From: Aradus depressus
Taxonomy: Eukaryota; Arthropoda; Insecta; Hemiptera; Aradidae
Length of the DNA stretch: 64,000 bases
NCBI GenBank assembly: GCA_963662175.1
Contig: OY759215.1
Location: forward strand, 28,433,534 to 28,497,533
Direction: 5' to 3'
Below are positions 30,240-41,477 of the stretch, piece by piece (the stretch's first letter is position 1; each line of letters begins with the position of its first letter). The notes beneath the pieces are model-generated. The model worked only from the letters and a program-made list of their open reading frames with translations. It did not search any database and was not told the DNA's origin. Made by a program: the position numbers and the translations under genes.

Positions 30240-30855
30240 AGGTGAATCACTGGCTATGCACTTCCCCATTTTGGTTCTTCCTCCAAAGCCAAACGACTGT
30301 AAAACTCCATTTGTCTTACATGCTTCTGAATCCTCCTGGTAAATTTTGTGTCGTTATTTTGATTACATCGGCAGTTATTAGCGGTATTTAAGTCGAGGCC
30401 CTCTTTTAGGTGCTATTCTTATGGGGTGTTGAATTTAAATATAAAATTTCATGGAGACATATTATTTAAATCGGCAGTTTTTGAATTTTTGATTTGAGGC
30501 CCCCTCTCCTTAGGCTGATTTCACAGAAAATTAATAGGTGTGGCCCTGTAGGGCTTTGAGTATACATATGAATATCGTGTCAATGACTTGCAACGGCAGA
30601 TATTAGGGTATTTGTGTTAAGCCTCCCCCCCCTAATCCCCCCTTCCCTTTGGTCGATTTGGCTAAAAATCAATAGGTGTCTTCCTTAGGGGGTTCTGGAT
30701 ACACATATAGAATTTCGTGCCGATACATTCATTACATTCGGAGTTATCGTGTTCACATACACAGACACATTCCATTGAAAACCACATTGAATTTTTGACA
30801 TTAAATAACGTTCTCTATACTTCGTATAACTGTGGAAGTAAAAGAGGATGCAAGT
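30240..30855 (-). mobile_element. Family D element, both ends
   Basis: Reverse orientation. It starts GGTGAATCACTGGCTATGCA then CTTCCCCA, and ends TTCTCTATACTTCGTATAAC then TGTGGAAGTAAA. In between are several GGCAGTTATTAG and TTGTGTCGATACATTCATTA-type phrases. Confidence 0.68.
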
Positions 30856-32561
30856 TACATTTCCTATCCAGGAGCGGATTTAGGTAATAAAAAGCGAGGC
30901 ACCACCCTGCTTGACTACGAACTGGACGTGAGTTAATGGTGGGATTAACTGTCCTTGTGGGGTTCAGAGGTAGGTATGTATTTTCTGTATTTTTGAGAGA
31001 GGGGTGGTCCGTTTTCGTTGTATGAGATATGACAAGATGTATTCGAAAATAATCATTTGTAAAATAAAAATAATTTTTACAATCAACTGTGATCAGGTCA
31101 GACAAGGGAAAGTATCTCAGGTGCATTTTAACTAATAGTACCCCTCCTCCCCCCATTCACCCCTACTTACTCCCCCTAGATTCAATCCCGTTCCTACCCC
31201 CCAAGATAGTTTTAGACTTTTTCTAACTTGTTTGGGCCGGTCTGGAGTTACGGCAGGGTTGGAGAAGACTGTTTGACCATGGTCCGCCCACAAACAACCA
31301 TCCAGACCGCAGGACTCCTCCCTCTCCTGCTCTGAAGGAGACTAATTGGAGGGTCCTTCAAAGGATTCTGACACAACAGGGGCTATTTCCAGACCTTTTG
31401 TTGTCCCATGCCACTCAAACCAACCAACCAAGCACAGAATCAATTTGTAGCTAGGTGTAAGGTAGCTGGAGAAGACCTCGCAAATAAACGGTACAACAAA
31501 AGAGGAATTTACACAAAAAATTTGAATATATCATCACCAGAGTATGACGGTTTCTGAGCCTTAAAAGGAACGATCTTTGGCTACTGAAAGGGTAGTCAAG
31601 GACAGTCCCACGTTTGACAGATCTGGAGAAGAAGAAGAAGACGAAACGGCGCGGCTCACTTCCTGGGTAGATGCCCCGGATATACTCGGACGAGATTTCA
31701 TATTTTCACTAGAGATATGATCTTAGAGGAAGATTTTAGAAGATTAGAACATGGAACATATTCTTAGATTTCATAAGGAGACTGGGACTTATCTTCATAA
31801 CCAGCAAAGACAAGAGGAAGGAAGTCCAACGCTTTCAGGGATTGCTTAGGTCCCTAGGTGCATGTACCAACTCACCCAGGAGGCCCTTCAGGTAAATCAG
31901 TTAATAGTAACTCGGTGTACAAGCGTGGCAATTCACTTGGCCATCCATCATTACCACATTAAATGGTAAATCCATGTTAGGTTGTGGCTCAGTGATCAGA
32001 CAGGACTCTCATTTCATTGTTCCTTCTCTTTGTCTCAGACGTAATGATAGCTTCCCAACACACCCCACTAAGAATAAAGTTATAGGTGAATTGTATTTTT
32101 CATCAGCTTTGAACAAATTTTCCTAACGGGTACCTACTGTGGCACACGGTTATAAAAACATCGATGTATCCGGGAGGTAAGTTAATAATTGCGTATTCAA
32201 AATGATCGGACAGATGATTTGAAGGTTCGTGTACTTATAAAACTATAATATACTATATATTACATATTGGGTCGGCTGGTACATGCATCTAGGGACCTAA
32301 GCAAACAAAGGATGGACCACCCACCGAGGAGGCAGGCTACCCACCGGGAACAGTCTCTCATTCTTTTAGTTATTTTATCATTTTTCCTCTCGGATGAACG
32401 TTTTGGGGGAAGGAGGCGTTAATCAAAAATTTGCATAATCAATGCTGTCATATGTTACAGTTATGTTGATAATTAACAGTTTTGCAAAGATATTGTGAAA
32501 CACTTAATAAAAAATATAAAGAAAAACGTATGTTTTTTAAAAATATTGTCTATTTTTTTTT
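30856..32561. other. Interval with degraded transposon scraps
   Basis: CAGGAGCGGATTTAGG at 30869 resembles a hAT-like end, but no clear partner or target duplication was found. At 31650-31900 short open pieces (for example WVDAPDILGRDFIF and KRKEVQRFQGLLRSLGA) hint at an LTR retrotransposon but are too weak to call. No host gene is recognised. Confidence 0.35.
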
Positions 32562-32718
32562 TGGCCTTATGTACGGTGCATATTAGCCATGTTATCTAGT
32601 TATATTTACGACATCCATGGACCCGGGAGGGAGTTCTATCTACGAAATAAAACTCACTCCCGGATGGGATTCGAACCCGCAGACCATGGCGAGACCATGC
32701 GACCAAAGCCCTACGCGA
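32562..32718 (-). mobile_element. SINE-2 copy, head truncated
   Basis: Reversed SINE-2 from TTGGCCTTATGTACGGTGCA to the B box (GGGATTCGAACCCGCAGACC). It stops at CCTACGC, so the 5' tRNA-like start is lost. Confidence 0.82.
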
Positions 32719-33233
32719 TATAAAATATATGGGAGTACTTTCGGTATTGCTACCATCTTCAGCTATGACTTTATTATGTATTTGTTAAGTCGTGGCTGAA
32801 TATGGTATTTTCTTTATATTTTTTTACAGTTTGTATTGTATGTAAGGTTACAAAAAAAAAATAAAAGTTCGAAAGTTCCAATAAAAGCTTTTTTATTAAC
32901 ATTGTCGTTTTAATTATCCCTCCCTCCCCATAGATCCGCTGGTACCGGGAAGTATTGTCTGTGAGACTCGGGTCGTTACAAGACTTTGTTAGGTTAGATA
33001 ATTAGACATGAGAGTGGCTACCAAGATGGAGCGGAGGTTGTCGCCATGGCGCATTCAATAGAGTGAGGATGGAGCCAGCTTTGTACTGTGACCAGCGCTA
33101 ACTAACTAATAAGGATGATCATATTATTGCTTGTGTAGTTAGCTACCAGGTAGCCTCTTGTATGTACCTGAATAGCAGAGTTGGGAACCATCCCAGCAAC
33201 TAGACATGTAGGCATTATTGAAGAACAGTATAC
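32719..33233. other. Interval with no recognised gene
   Basis: Mixed composition; 32940-33200 is GC-richer than the flanks but shows no known protein in either strand. Confidence 0.4.
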
Positions 33234-33389
33234 CTAAGAGACAAATTCTAAGAAACGGCGCAACACCTCTTTGTTACGATGTTCTGACCATTGCGCAGCT
33301 CTGGTCTTTTCCGGATCAGTGGCGATTCTCGCCTCCGACACTACCTGACCTAGGAACCTAATACTCTTCCGAGCCAGGTGGCACTTTTT
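33234..33389 (-). pseudogene. Ty3/gypsy reverse transcriptase scrap
   Basis: The - strand reads KKCHLARKSI then RFLGQVVSEARIATDPEKTR, AAQWSEHRNKEVLRRFLEFVS, and a stop. It matches the conserved KC-F----+FLGH-VS--GI--DP-K--A---W--P-----LR-FLGL--YYR region at the end of the gypsy RT. YYR is replaced by a stop, and nothing recognisable continues either way. The copy is old. Confidence 0.82.
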
Positions 33390-34555
33390 TTTCGGGGGTA
33401 CCAGTCCCCTGTGGGGTCACACGACCCGTCCGCCGCGTAGAGGGGAAATAGGTCTGATTTTAATTATATTTATTTAACTATATTAATGGTGCTACCGCCA
33501 CTCGCTGGAGCGATCAGTTGAGTCCTCCAACCTTCCTTATCGGCGTTTCCCGAGAGAGCACGGGACCAGGGCATCTATGTTTCATGGCTGCATTGCGCCG
33601 AGAATGGTCGCAGGTGGACCGTGACAGCGGTCATCCCCGGAACTATGCTCAGAACTCAAAACCCCTAATAACATCGATGTAACGGAATGTATCGTAGCGA
33701 AATTTAGTTCAACCGCTAACTGACTTCGAGGTTGTCCACATCACAAATGACTGCGAAAATTGGATTTAAAATCGGATGTGGTTAGAAATAAAACAATGAG
33801 AAGATAGAAGATAACGTCTTTTATTTCTGTGACCATTCAAAATTTTGTACCTTTTTACTAAATGATGGGTTTTTGTGGACAGCCTGATGATGAGGGCTAC
33901 CTCGAAAGCCGGCGTACATAACAAAATCTGTGTGAGGTCAAACTATGTTTTTATTTTGCAACCTGTAAAATAATCACTTTTCTCTTCGTCAGCCATTTTT
34001 CTTTTCACATTTCCTTCTCCAACCTTGATTTAGCGACAGAGAAGGGAAATTGGAGAATATAGGGTGAGTTTTGTCAAGAGGGCCAGAAGCTGCCTTCCAC
34101 GCAACTGTTCCAGAAAGGGCCAGTTTCAATTAACTCCAATACGGAGCTGTGCCAGAGCTCCCTTTTCCACCCTACTGCCTGCCTCCCGCCTCTCTTTGTA
34201 TTGTGTCGTGGATGTCGATATATTGGTATGTTATTTATTTTCAACCAGATTGGTTTTAGCGGGAAAACGAAAACTTAGTTGATTAATTCGCGCTAGGGAA
34301 GTACATTGTCGTTGATTCACCGCCGACCTTGGCCCCAATCTAGTTATGTAAATTATCCGAAATTTCATTATGAAAGTTTTCAGTGAGAACTTCATAATAG
34401 TCAACAAAATTATGAAGGTGTTGAGATTCGAGACTGTCAACTTGTGTTAATTTAACTTTCATATTTATTGCTTCTAGGTCAAGGACCAAGGTCAAAACTA
34501 GTGCAGGGAATTTTGAATTTTGTATATAGTTGCTAATCATGATCCGTTTTTCTCA
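33390..34555. other. Interval with unassigned remnants
   Basis: 33415-33640 is GC-rich; on the - strand it contains LSGNADKEGWRTQLI followed by an AAAT-like tail, which resembles the DR-xWR end of some LINE proteins (weak). 33788-33960 has CTGATGATGAGG...CCTCGAAAGC, a CTGATGA...GAAA motif of the Penelope-terminal kind, beside a TTTATTTCTGTG phrase shared with family F. No host gene is seen. Confidence 0.35.
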
Positions 34556-34842
34556 TCTGCCTACTATTAGAGCGCTCCTTCGTCGCTTTGGTGGACATAA
34601 GCCCTACATTACTGTAGGAGTTCTAACATTTGCCAAACCAGGTTTATTCACCTAGGGTAAGGATCGTAACGAGTACCTGACATCGTACAGACTCGGGACC
34701 ATCGTTTAACGTCCCATCCGAAGGACGGCGTTCTCAATTTTTTTTCACTTTTCAGTTATAAACCTAAGGGCCTCGACCGGGTATCGAACCTGCAATCTTG
34801 AGTTCAGTAGATAAGTATGCTATCTCTCTGAGCTACCGGCGC
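34556..34842 (-). mobile_element. SINE-1 copy
   Basis: Reversed copy from GGCGCCGGTAGCTCAGAGAG (- strand) to AGAGCGCTC. The last ~40 bp of the 3' end, including the CCTAA tail, are missing. Confidence 0.85.
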
Positions 34843-35159
34843 CAGTTCTGTAACCCTAGTATGCTCTGGGACTCTGAATCGACTCTGGGGTGAATCTGGT
34901 CTGCCCCGACTTATGTCGCGGTGAATCTGGTGCGTTGCGGGTTATTATGCGTCTTTTGAATCCCGTCCGATATAGCATTCACAGACTCATGTTGCGCAAC
35001 ATTGGTCAGTGTGAACGTGAATCCGAAGAAGCTAGGACTCCTATCGCTACGCACTTGTTTTTCGTTTCAATGATTGTTTTTTATTATGTTGTGGAATACG
35101 GATTTAACTTGACAGTCTATTTGTAGTAATATTGAGGGTCAGTCAAAGATGGAAGAAAA
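34843..35159. other. Interval with no recognised gene
   Basis: An open + frame at 34890-35126 (78 codons) shows no recognisable domain. Confidence 0.35.
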
Positions 35160-36260
35160 CAGGCAACACTATTCAAACGCCAACGTTTCGATATATTTTA
35201 TATCATCATCAGGACCTACAAACATGGGGGGGAATCAAGATTAGAATCACAATTTATCAAAATTAGTGTGTTGATAAACATTACTGAACGCAGGGTTGGG
35301 GAGAAGGCATGTACACTGGATGGAGTCTTACATTGCAATGAAATGGTACATTAATACAGGGGTGCTGAAGGAAACAGGTACAGGGAGCTAGGAAAACCCC
35401 GTCATAAATGTCACATTCCAGCCAGAAATGTTGAAAATAATATAAATATTATGATTGAAATTGGAGAAATATGGTGTCTGCTTTGGCTAAGTAACCTTTT
35501 TAATTAACAATTACTAAGGTTGTTGGTGACTGCATACTATAATAAACAAATATATATAATAACAATAGATAATATAGATAATGGAGACAGAACTATAGTG
35601 TCAGCTCTTGCTAAGTAAATTGGCATAACAATTACTTAGGTTATTAGTGTCTGTGCGGAGGTTGACTGTATCAAGTGTTTTAGCTATATACACCATTTCC
35701 AATGTCAGTCTCTTATGATAATTATGTTCTCTATGGAGTATTTTAGTGTTTTTGTAGTCAAAATTATGTTTGTTCTGGCTATGGTTTTATAGTTTTAGTT
35801 TTGCAATCATACTCGTGTTGGTATATTCTCTTTTTTAAATATTGGGATGTCATACCTATATAAGATGCTGGACAGTCGAGCATGGAATCTGATAGATAAG
35901 ATCTGATTGGTCAATTTTAGGGGTAGGATCTTTAATTTGGGAGAATAGGGATTTAACAGTTTTATAATGTCTTGGTGAAATTATAATGTTTTCAAATTTT
36001 AGTATTTTTGTTAACTTTTCTGTCAATTGTGCAATATACGGAATGGAGTAGTGTTTAACAGTGGCAGAAGGATTTTCAATGGGTTGTTGGGTTGTTTACA
36101 GACTATAGAGGAGATGCATTCCTATCGTTGTTTGTGGGATGTGTCCTTAACGGACTATAGAAATTCCTAAAATTGGTACTTTTCTTACTTTGCAAACTTT
36201 GTTTAAAATAGTATCAAATTGGGTTGGGGACATTCTCAAAAAATTTCTAAACCCCTTATT
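35160..36260 (-). pseudogene. Penelope-like element with GIY-YIG endonuclease remnants and terminal CTGATGA/GAAA motif
   Basis: On the - strand, frameshifted pieces read DSMLDCPASYIGM, YIGMTSQYLKKRIYQHEYDC and HKRLTLEMVYIAKTLDTVNL ending NNLSNCYANLLS. This order (CP..YIG.T...LK.R...H...C and a late KRL..E...I) is the endonuclease domain of Penelope-like retroelements. After the stop, a ~110-bp block around the late motif is repeated in diverged form (35480-35530 versus 35600-35650). The 3' end (35180-35215) has CCTGATGATGATATAAAATA then TATCGAAACGTTGG, where CTGATGA and GAAA flank a possible stem (GATATA/TATATC). The RT domain was not found. Confidence 0.8.
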
Positions 36261-36279
36261 CGAGTGAAGCATAAGCATT

Positions 36280-36410
36280 GACCATCGCGTAACCCATCGA
36301 GACCGGCGTGTTCAAGGTTTTATTATATCGCAGAAATATAATAAGTTAAGAGCCCCAGCCGGGTTTGAACCCACAATCTTGAGTATAGTTGGCAAGCAGG
36401 CTACCTCAAT
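36280..36410 (-). mobile_element. SINE-1 fragment
   Basis: Reversed head and first body part, strongly diverged (CAAGATTGTGGGTTCAAACC; GACCGGCGTGTTCAAGG). Confidence 0.65.
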
Positions 36411-36574
36411 AATATAAATATTGTACAGATGTTGAAAATTTGAACATAATGTTTTCCAGTGTTTTCGAAATGGTGACCAATAGCTTAAGTCTGTCTATAT
36501 TCAACCTAGAGGCTTCAATTTTGGAATACAATTTCCATGGTGCAGTAGCAAAATAAAAAACCTACGATGAATCA

Positions 36575-37480
36575 CCTGCAATGTACTTCCCCAGCATGCA
36601 TAAATCAATTAAGTTTTTGTTCCCCTCCATTTTTGTGTCGATACATCGGCAGTCATTAGGATTTTTGAGTTGAGGCCCCTCCTCAGTCTCCCCTTCTCTC
36701 CTGCAGATTTTGCAGAAAATTAATAGCATAGCTCATGGTGGTTTGAATTTAATTTTAAAATTTTATGTTGATGTATTCATTACATCGGCAATTATACTGT
36801 TCAACAAAAAAAAATTAAATTAATTTTTCTGGGGGTATCATTCTTGATTCTTATGGGAAATAGCCTCCTGGATTCAAATCTGTAATGTTTTTCTGTGTCA
36901 GGCATAGTTTTGAAGTTGTACGCAATTTCAGTTTTTTCAAAAAAAAAATGTTACACTTCTTATTTCCAGGCTGTGTATTTATAAAGACAAAACATGTAAC
37001 TATCAATATTTTAGTCACTTATAAAATTATTTAGAAACATTTTAGACAGTGTAAAACAAAAACATGAAGGAGCCCATAAATTATCATCACATACTGTATA
37101 AAAAAATTTATTTAAGATTAGAAAATATGAAAAAAAATCATCTTTTACCCAAGTATTTAAAAAGCCAATTTTTTTTCTCATTTTTAATTATTGGGGTTTT
37201 TGAGATGAGCTCCCTCCCCCCACACTGATCATCCCTTCTCTTCCTCCGATTCCGCGGAAAATTAGTAGGTGTCGTCTTTATGGAGTTTTGAATTGACATA
37301 TGAAATTGTGTGTCGATACAATATTAGTTATTCCGGTTTTTGTGTTGAATCCTCCTTTCCCTTTGACTAAAAATTAATAGGTGTCTTCATCTTTGGAATC
37401 AAGGGGCGGAAAAATAAGAAATTCCATTGAAAACTCAACATCGAATTTCTTTCCGATTACATAACCTATACTTCGGGGAA
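36575..37480 (-). mobile_element. Family D copies, adjacent and diverged
   Basis: TGAATCACCTGCAATGTACT then TCCCCAG begins a reversed copy, with GTGTCGATACATCGGCAGTC. A second set of reversed phrases lies at 37190-37470 and ends CATCGAATTTCTTTCCGATT then ACATAACC. AT-rich sequence separates the two. Confidence 0.6.
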
Positions 37481-37856
37481 ATAATATGGTCATGTTAGAG
37501 GAACATGGACGGTTAGAAAGTTTTTAATTAAAGTAAGGTTTTGAAAATTCTTGAAGGCATTATTTTGAACAATAGTTAAAAAGAAATACATTCAAATAAT
37601 AATAATTTCTTAAAAAATTGTTAGAAATCCTGGGAAAACTAATGGTAGTGAAGATGTTCCGGGCTAATACCTTCGCGACCTACTAGGTAATTAGATCTTA
37701 GATTCTGGAAAAGGTTTATGTAAGAGAAAATTTGGTAACGGGCTACCGTTTAGAAAGGTTTCACACAGTTCCGTTTGGACTTATATGAAAGTAACGGAGG
37801 CCGACCTACAACCAAATTCTTAAACTAGCTAGAATCATAGTTAACGTTAGATTTTT

Positions 37857-38178
37857 ACTTACTTATTCGAAGTATAGGGGAAGTTATGTAATCGGTCAGA
37901 AATTCGATGTTGAGTTTTCAACGGAATTTCATGTTTTCCGTCCCTCTGATTCCAATAATGAAAATGAGTGACATTCTTATGTTATTGGAATTTTTGAGTT
38001 GAGCCTCCCTGATCTCCTCTCTTTCGGCTAAGAGAGTTAAAATTTAGTGTCGTATTCATAGGTAGACATTTTTTTTTTTTTGAAATGAGGTCGGAAACAT
38101 GCAATTCCGTTGAAAACCTTGCTTCGAATTTCTGACCAATTACATAACTTCCCCTATACTTCGTATGGCTGAGGAACT
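37857..38178. mobile_element. Family D foldback MITE with ~70-bp inverted ends
   Basis: The left arm runs from ACTTATTCGAAGTATAGGGG through TTATGTAATCGGTCAGAAAT to CAACGGAATTTCATGTTTTC. The right arm is its reverse complement, ending AACTTCCCCTATACTTCGTA. The ~180-bp centre contains internal family D phrases. This compact version shows the terminal structure of the family best. Confidence 0.8.
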
Positions 38179-38499
38179 AAAAAAATGAGTACTGTGGAAA
38201 AGGTGAAGAAGAAACATAGCGAACTTTAGGTTGGTAATTAGGTCACTTCATCCTGACCCGTCTCATTAAGAGGGGATATAAGATACTTTTCAAGTGTTTC
38301 ACTAATGGCAAACTTCTTCACGAAAAACATTTTTTTTTTTTTTGTGTAAGATTCGATTTAAGTTAGGAACAAACTTAGTGAAAACTCGAACTTCACGTGA
38401 AGTTTAGCTGGGAAATTCATAAGGATTAGAAATATTTACGAGGAAAGGGCAACAGGTGGTTTTATACCCACTGCGGTGGTCTGTTAGGTCGTCAGTGTT

Positions 38500-38612
38500 A
38501 ATTGTTATGGCCTTTATGGGTTCCACAGTCGAGTCGATCTCTTGTCCACTAGAGCGCTCTGGTAGTAGGCGATATGACCTTCTAGTTGGGGCCCGAACAT
38601 GAGCCACAGGAA
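38500..38612 (+). mobile_element. SINE-1 3' fragment
   Basis: CACAGTCGAGTCGATCTC, AGAGCGCTCTGGTAGTAGGC and CCGAACATGAGCCACAGG: the 3' third of SINE-1, diverged. Confidence 0.7.
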
Positions 38613-38864
38613 CCAACTATAAAACTTAGAAAAAATATATTTGATATGCCAGGTTTTTTTTTTTGTAATAGGATTTGAGAACATTAGGCAGTTATCTTAC
38701 AGCCTTAAAAGGTGTAAAGTATGTTGGACATAGAAACCTTCAGAACGGTCACCAAAAGCTGTCAAAAAAAGTCGTCGGTGATTCACTCTAGCTGTGCACT
38801 TCAGACTAGGTACGTAATAAAATGTAAACTTTTTCACTCATTTATACTTTTGCAGCTATTTGAA

Positions 38865-39092
38865 GTATATGGAAAGTTATGTAAACGATCGAAAATTCGG
38901 TGTTTTAACGGATTTTTATGTTTTCCAATCTCCTGTCCTTAAAAATGTAAAAACACTTTTCCGTCTGTGTGTCGGTCCGACTGTGAACACGATGACTTCA
39001 TTTTTATAAGAAGTGCTCCCAGATCACACTGGGGGGGGGGGGGGGATAAATTCATGGTGGGGAAGTGCATTGTCTTTCATTCTCCGACGATT
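38865..39092 (+). mobile_element. Family D short copy
   Basis: Starts GAAGTATATGGAAAGTTATG, has TGAACACGATGACTTC, a 15-G run, and ends TGGGGAAGTGCATTGTCTTT with CTCCGACGA. It is an internally deleted element with both ends. Confidence 0.65.
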
Positions 39093-39236
39093 TTATATTT
39101 CGTACTTTCTCAGTCTACAAGTGTTCATAATTTTCAAAATTTAATTTATTCTTAATTTATTTACTTAAAGCAACGCTATATTCCGATCTGTTTAGAAGCT
39201 GAAAAATAATTTATTGAACGATTAAACACACTATTT

Positions 39237-39445
39237 GGGGCCATGGTGGCCATGCGGGCTAGAGCGTAGGGCTTTGGTCGCATGGTCTCACCATGGTTTG
39301 CGGGTTCGAATCCCGTCCGGGAGTGAGTTTTATTTCGTAGATAGAACTCCCTCCCGGGGCCATGGATGTCTTAAATAATTATATATAACACATTGACATG
39401 GCTAATATGCACCGTACATAAAGCCAAAAAAAAAACAAAAAAAAA
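39237..39445 (+). mobile_element. SINE-2, reference copy with exact target duplication
   Basis: 209 bp. The head is GGGGCCATGGTGGCCATGCG then GGCTAGAGCG (A-box region), and the B box is GCGGGTTCGAATCCCG. The hairpin CCGGGAGTGAG...AACTCCCTCCCGG spans 39318-39357. CCATGGATGTC, CATGGCTAATATGCACCGTA and an A-rich tail follow. ACACTATTT repeats at 39228-39236 and 39446-39454. The size and box spacing suggest a tRNA with a long variable arm as ancestor, but I cannot name it. Confidence 0.9.
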
Positions 39446-39710
39446 ACACTATTTTATTTTTTCAGTTGTTTATATTAATTTTATTTAAAAAATATGTTAA
39501 AATAATGTTCAAAGAAGAAAATATGAAGACGAAAACTCTCAGACAGACTTTCTGAAGGTTCTACTCTTATGTCAGTTGTGACATAGGATAGTTTACTTCC
39601 GAGGAACAGAATTGTTCTTCAATTTACTGATTTCATTTCAAATGTTTCATGAAAATCGGCACAAGATTTACAAGTCATAAGCTAAGATTACTGCATTCCC
39701 AGAAGACTTT

Positions 39711-40074
39711 GGGGGGGGGGGGGGGGGGGGGGGGGACCCCCTTTGAAGTCTGAGTTGCTCACATCTTCTAACATAGACCCAAAGTGAATATGGAGAAATA
39801 ACAGTTGAATATCATTTATTCTACCTAGGTTAGATATGGGGGGGGGGGGGGGGGGGGGGGGGGACCCCTTTGAAGTCTGAGTTGCTCACATCTTCTAACA
39901 TAGACCCAAAGTGAATATGGAGAAATAACAGTTGAATATCATTTATTCTACCTAGGTTAGATTTGGGGGGGGGGGGGGGCTTTGAAGTCTGAGTTTCTCA
40001 CATCTTCTAACATAGACCCAAAGTGAATATGGAGAAATAACAGTTGAATATCATTTATTCTACCTAGGTTAGAT

Positions 40075-40105
<31 letters not shown>

Positions 40106-40671
40106 GCTTTGAAGTCTGAGTTTCTCACATCTTCTAACATAGACCCAAAGTGAATATGGAGAAATAACAGTTGAATATCATTTATTCTACCTAGGTTAGA
40201 TTTGGGGGGGGGGGGGGGGGGGGCTTTGAAGTCTGAGTTTCTCACATCTTCTAACATAGACCCAAAGTGAATATGGAGAAATAACAGTTGAATATCATTT
40301 ATTCTGCCTAGGTTAGAGTTGGGGGGGGGGGGGGGCCTTTGAAGTCTGAGTTTCTCACATCTTCTAACATAGACCCAAAGTGAATATGGAGAAATAACAG
40401 TTGAATATCATTTATTCTGCCTAGGTTAGATTTGGGGGGGGGGGGGGGGGGGGGGGCCTTTGAAGTCTGAGTTTCTCACATCTTCTAACATAGACCCAAA
40501 GTGAATATGGAGAAATAACAGTTGAATATCATTTATTCTGCCTAGGTTAGATTTGGGGGGGGGGGGGGGGGGGGCCTTTGAAGTCTGAGTTTCTCACATC
40601 TTCTAACATAGACCCAAAGTGAATATGGAGAAATAACAGTTGAATATCATTTATTCTACCTAGGTTAGAAT
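39711..40671. repeat. Eight-unit tandem array with long G tracts
   Basis: Each unit is a run of 15-30 G followed by ~97 bp (CTTTGAAGTCTGAGTTTCTC, ACATAGACCCAAAGTGAATA, CAGTTGAATATCATTTATTC, CTAGGTTAGATTT). G tracts start at 39711, 39838, 39965, 40077, 40204, 40321, 40434 and 40555. The non-G part is nearly identical in all units; the G length varies most. On the - strand the tracts read as poly-C/poly-Pro. This is not coding. Confidence 0.95.
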
Positions 40672-40933
40672 AAATGTTTAGGGACCGACAGTTAAGGTTG
40701 AGAGTAAAACAAGGTTGATGTTAGACGATTTGAGGTGACATGAAGGCTAGTGAGGTCGCTTAAGGTAAAAAAAACACCGTGCCTCCGACAGAGAGCTAGC
40801 CTTGCTCTTTTTTACACCGTTTTCACACAAACAGCAGCCTTGCGAAAATAGTTGTAATTCCAATTATAATTTGGCTTAGTGGATACCATAATTAATTTTT
40901 GTTAATATTTTACATGATTTAAATTTAATAGTA

Positions 40934-41236
40934 TAGGTTAGGTTAGGTTTTATGACTCATGCCCGGGCTTTAACTACGAGGTCTTATCGCCTACTACCAG
41001 TGCGCTCTTTCGTCACTCTGGTGGACTTGAGCCCGACTCAACTGTGGTATTCCTAAATTTTTTATTCACCTAGGGCAGGGGTCTTTAATGAGTACCTGAT
41101 ATAGTACAGGCTCGGGACCATCGCTTAACATCCCATCCGAAGGACGGCGTGCTTAAGTTTATTTTACCTCCCAGATAAAATCGGTCGGGTTTCGAACCCA
41201 CGTTCTTGAGCTCAGAAGACAAGCATACATAGCACA
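40934..41236 (-). mobile_element. SINE-1 copy with (CCTAA)n tail, head truncated
   Basis: Reversed copy with AGGTTAGGTTAGG at the tail side and the B-box region GTGGGTTCGAAACCC. It ends at CAAGCATACATAGCAC, so the 5' head is missing or displaced; a head-like piece lies at 41399. Confidence 0.85.
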
Positions 41237-41398
41237 GCCTATATATTGTTACAATTTCAGGAGTAGGGTTTTGAATGACACCCACCATTTTTAATTCCTT
41301 CTTAAAAATTAAAACTCTTAAATTACTTTTTTAATTTATATTTTTCTTTTATGTTTTGTTAAATAATTCAGTTAGTTTTACTGTGCATTTATAGTATT

Positions 41399-41432
41399 AA
41401 GCACGCATACCACTGAGCTACCGGCTCCCTCC
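41399..41432 (-). mobile_element. SINE-1 head fragment
   Basis: AGCACGCATACCACTGAGCT then ACCGGCTCC is the reversed A-box end of SINE-1. It may be the displaced head of the copy at 40934 or an independent scrap. Confidence 0.6.
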
Positions 41433-41477
41433 CCTCACCTATATAATTTAACTATAAAAAAACAGTTTGCCATAGTT

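Noticed and set aside
30869..31195. Possible hAT element from CAGGAGCGGATTTAGG to a weak inverted match near 31190
   Set aside because: The inverted ends match poorly and no 8-bp duplication is present.
40069..40257. Open frame with poly-proline blocks on the - strand
   Set aside because: It is the reverse reading of the G tracts in the tandem array.
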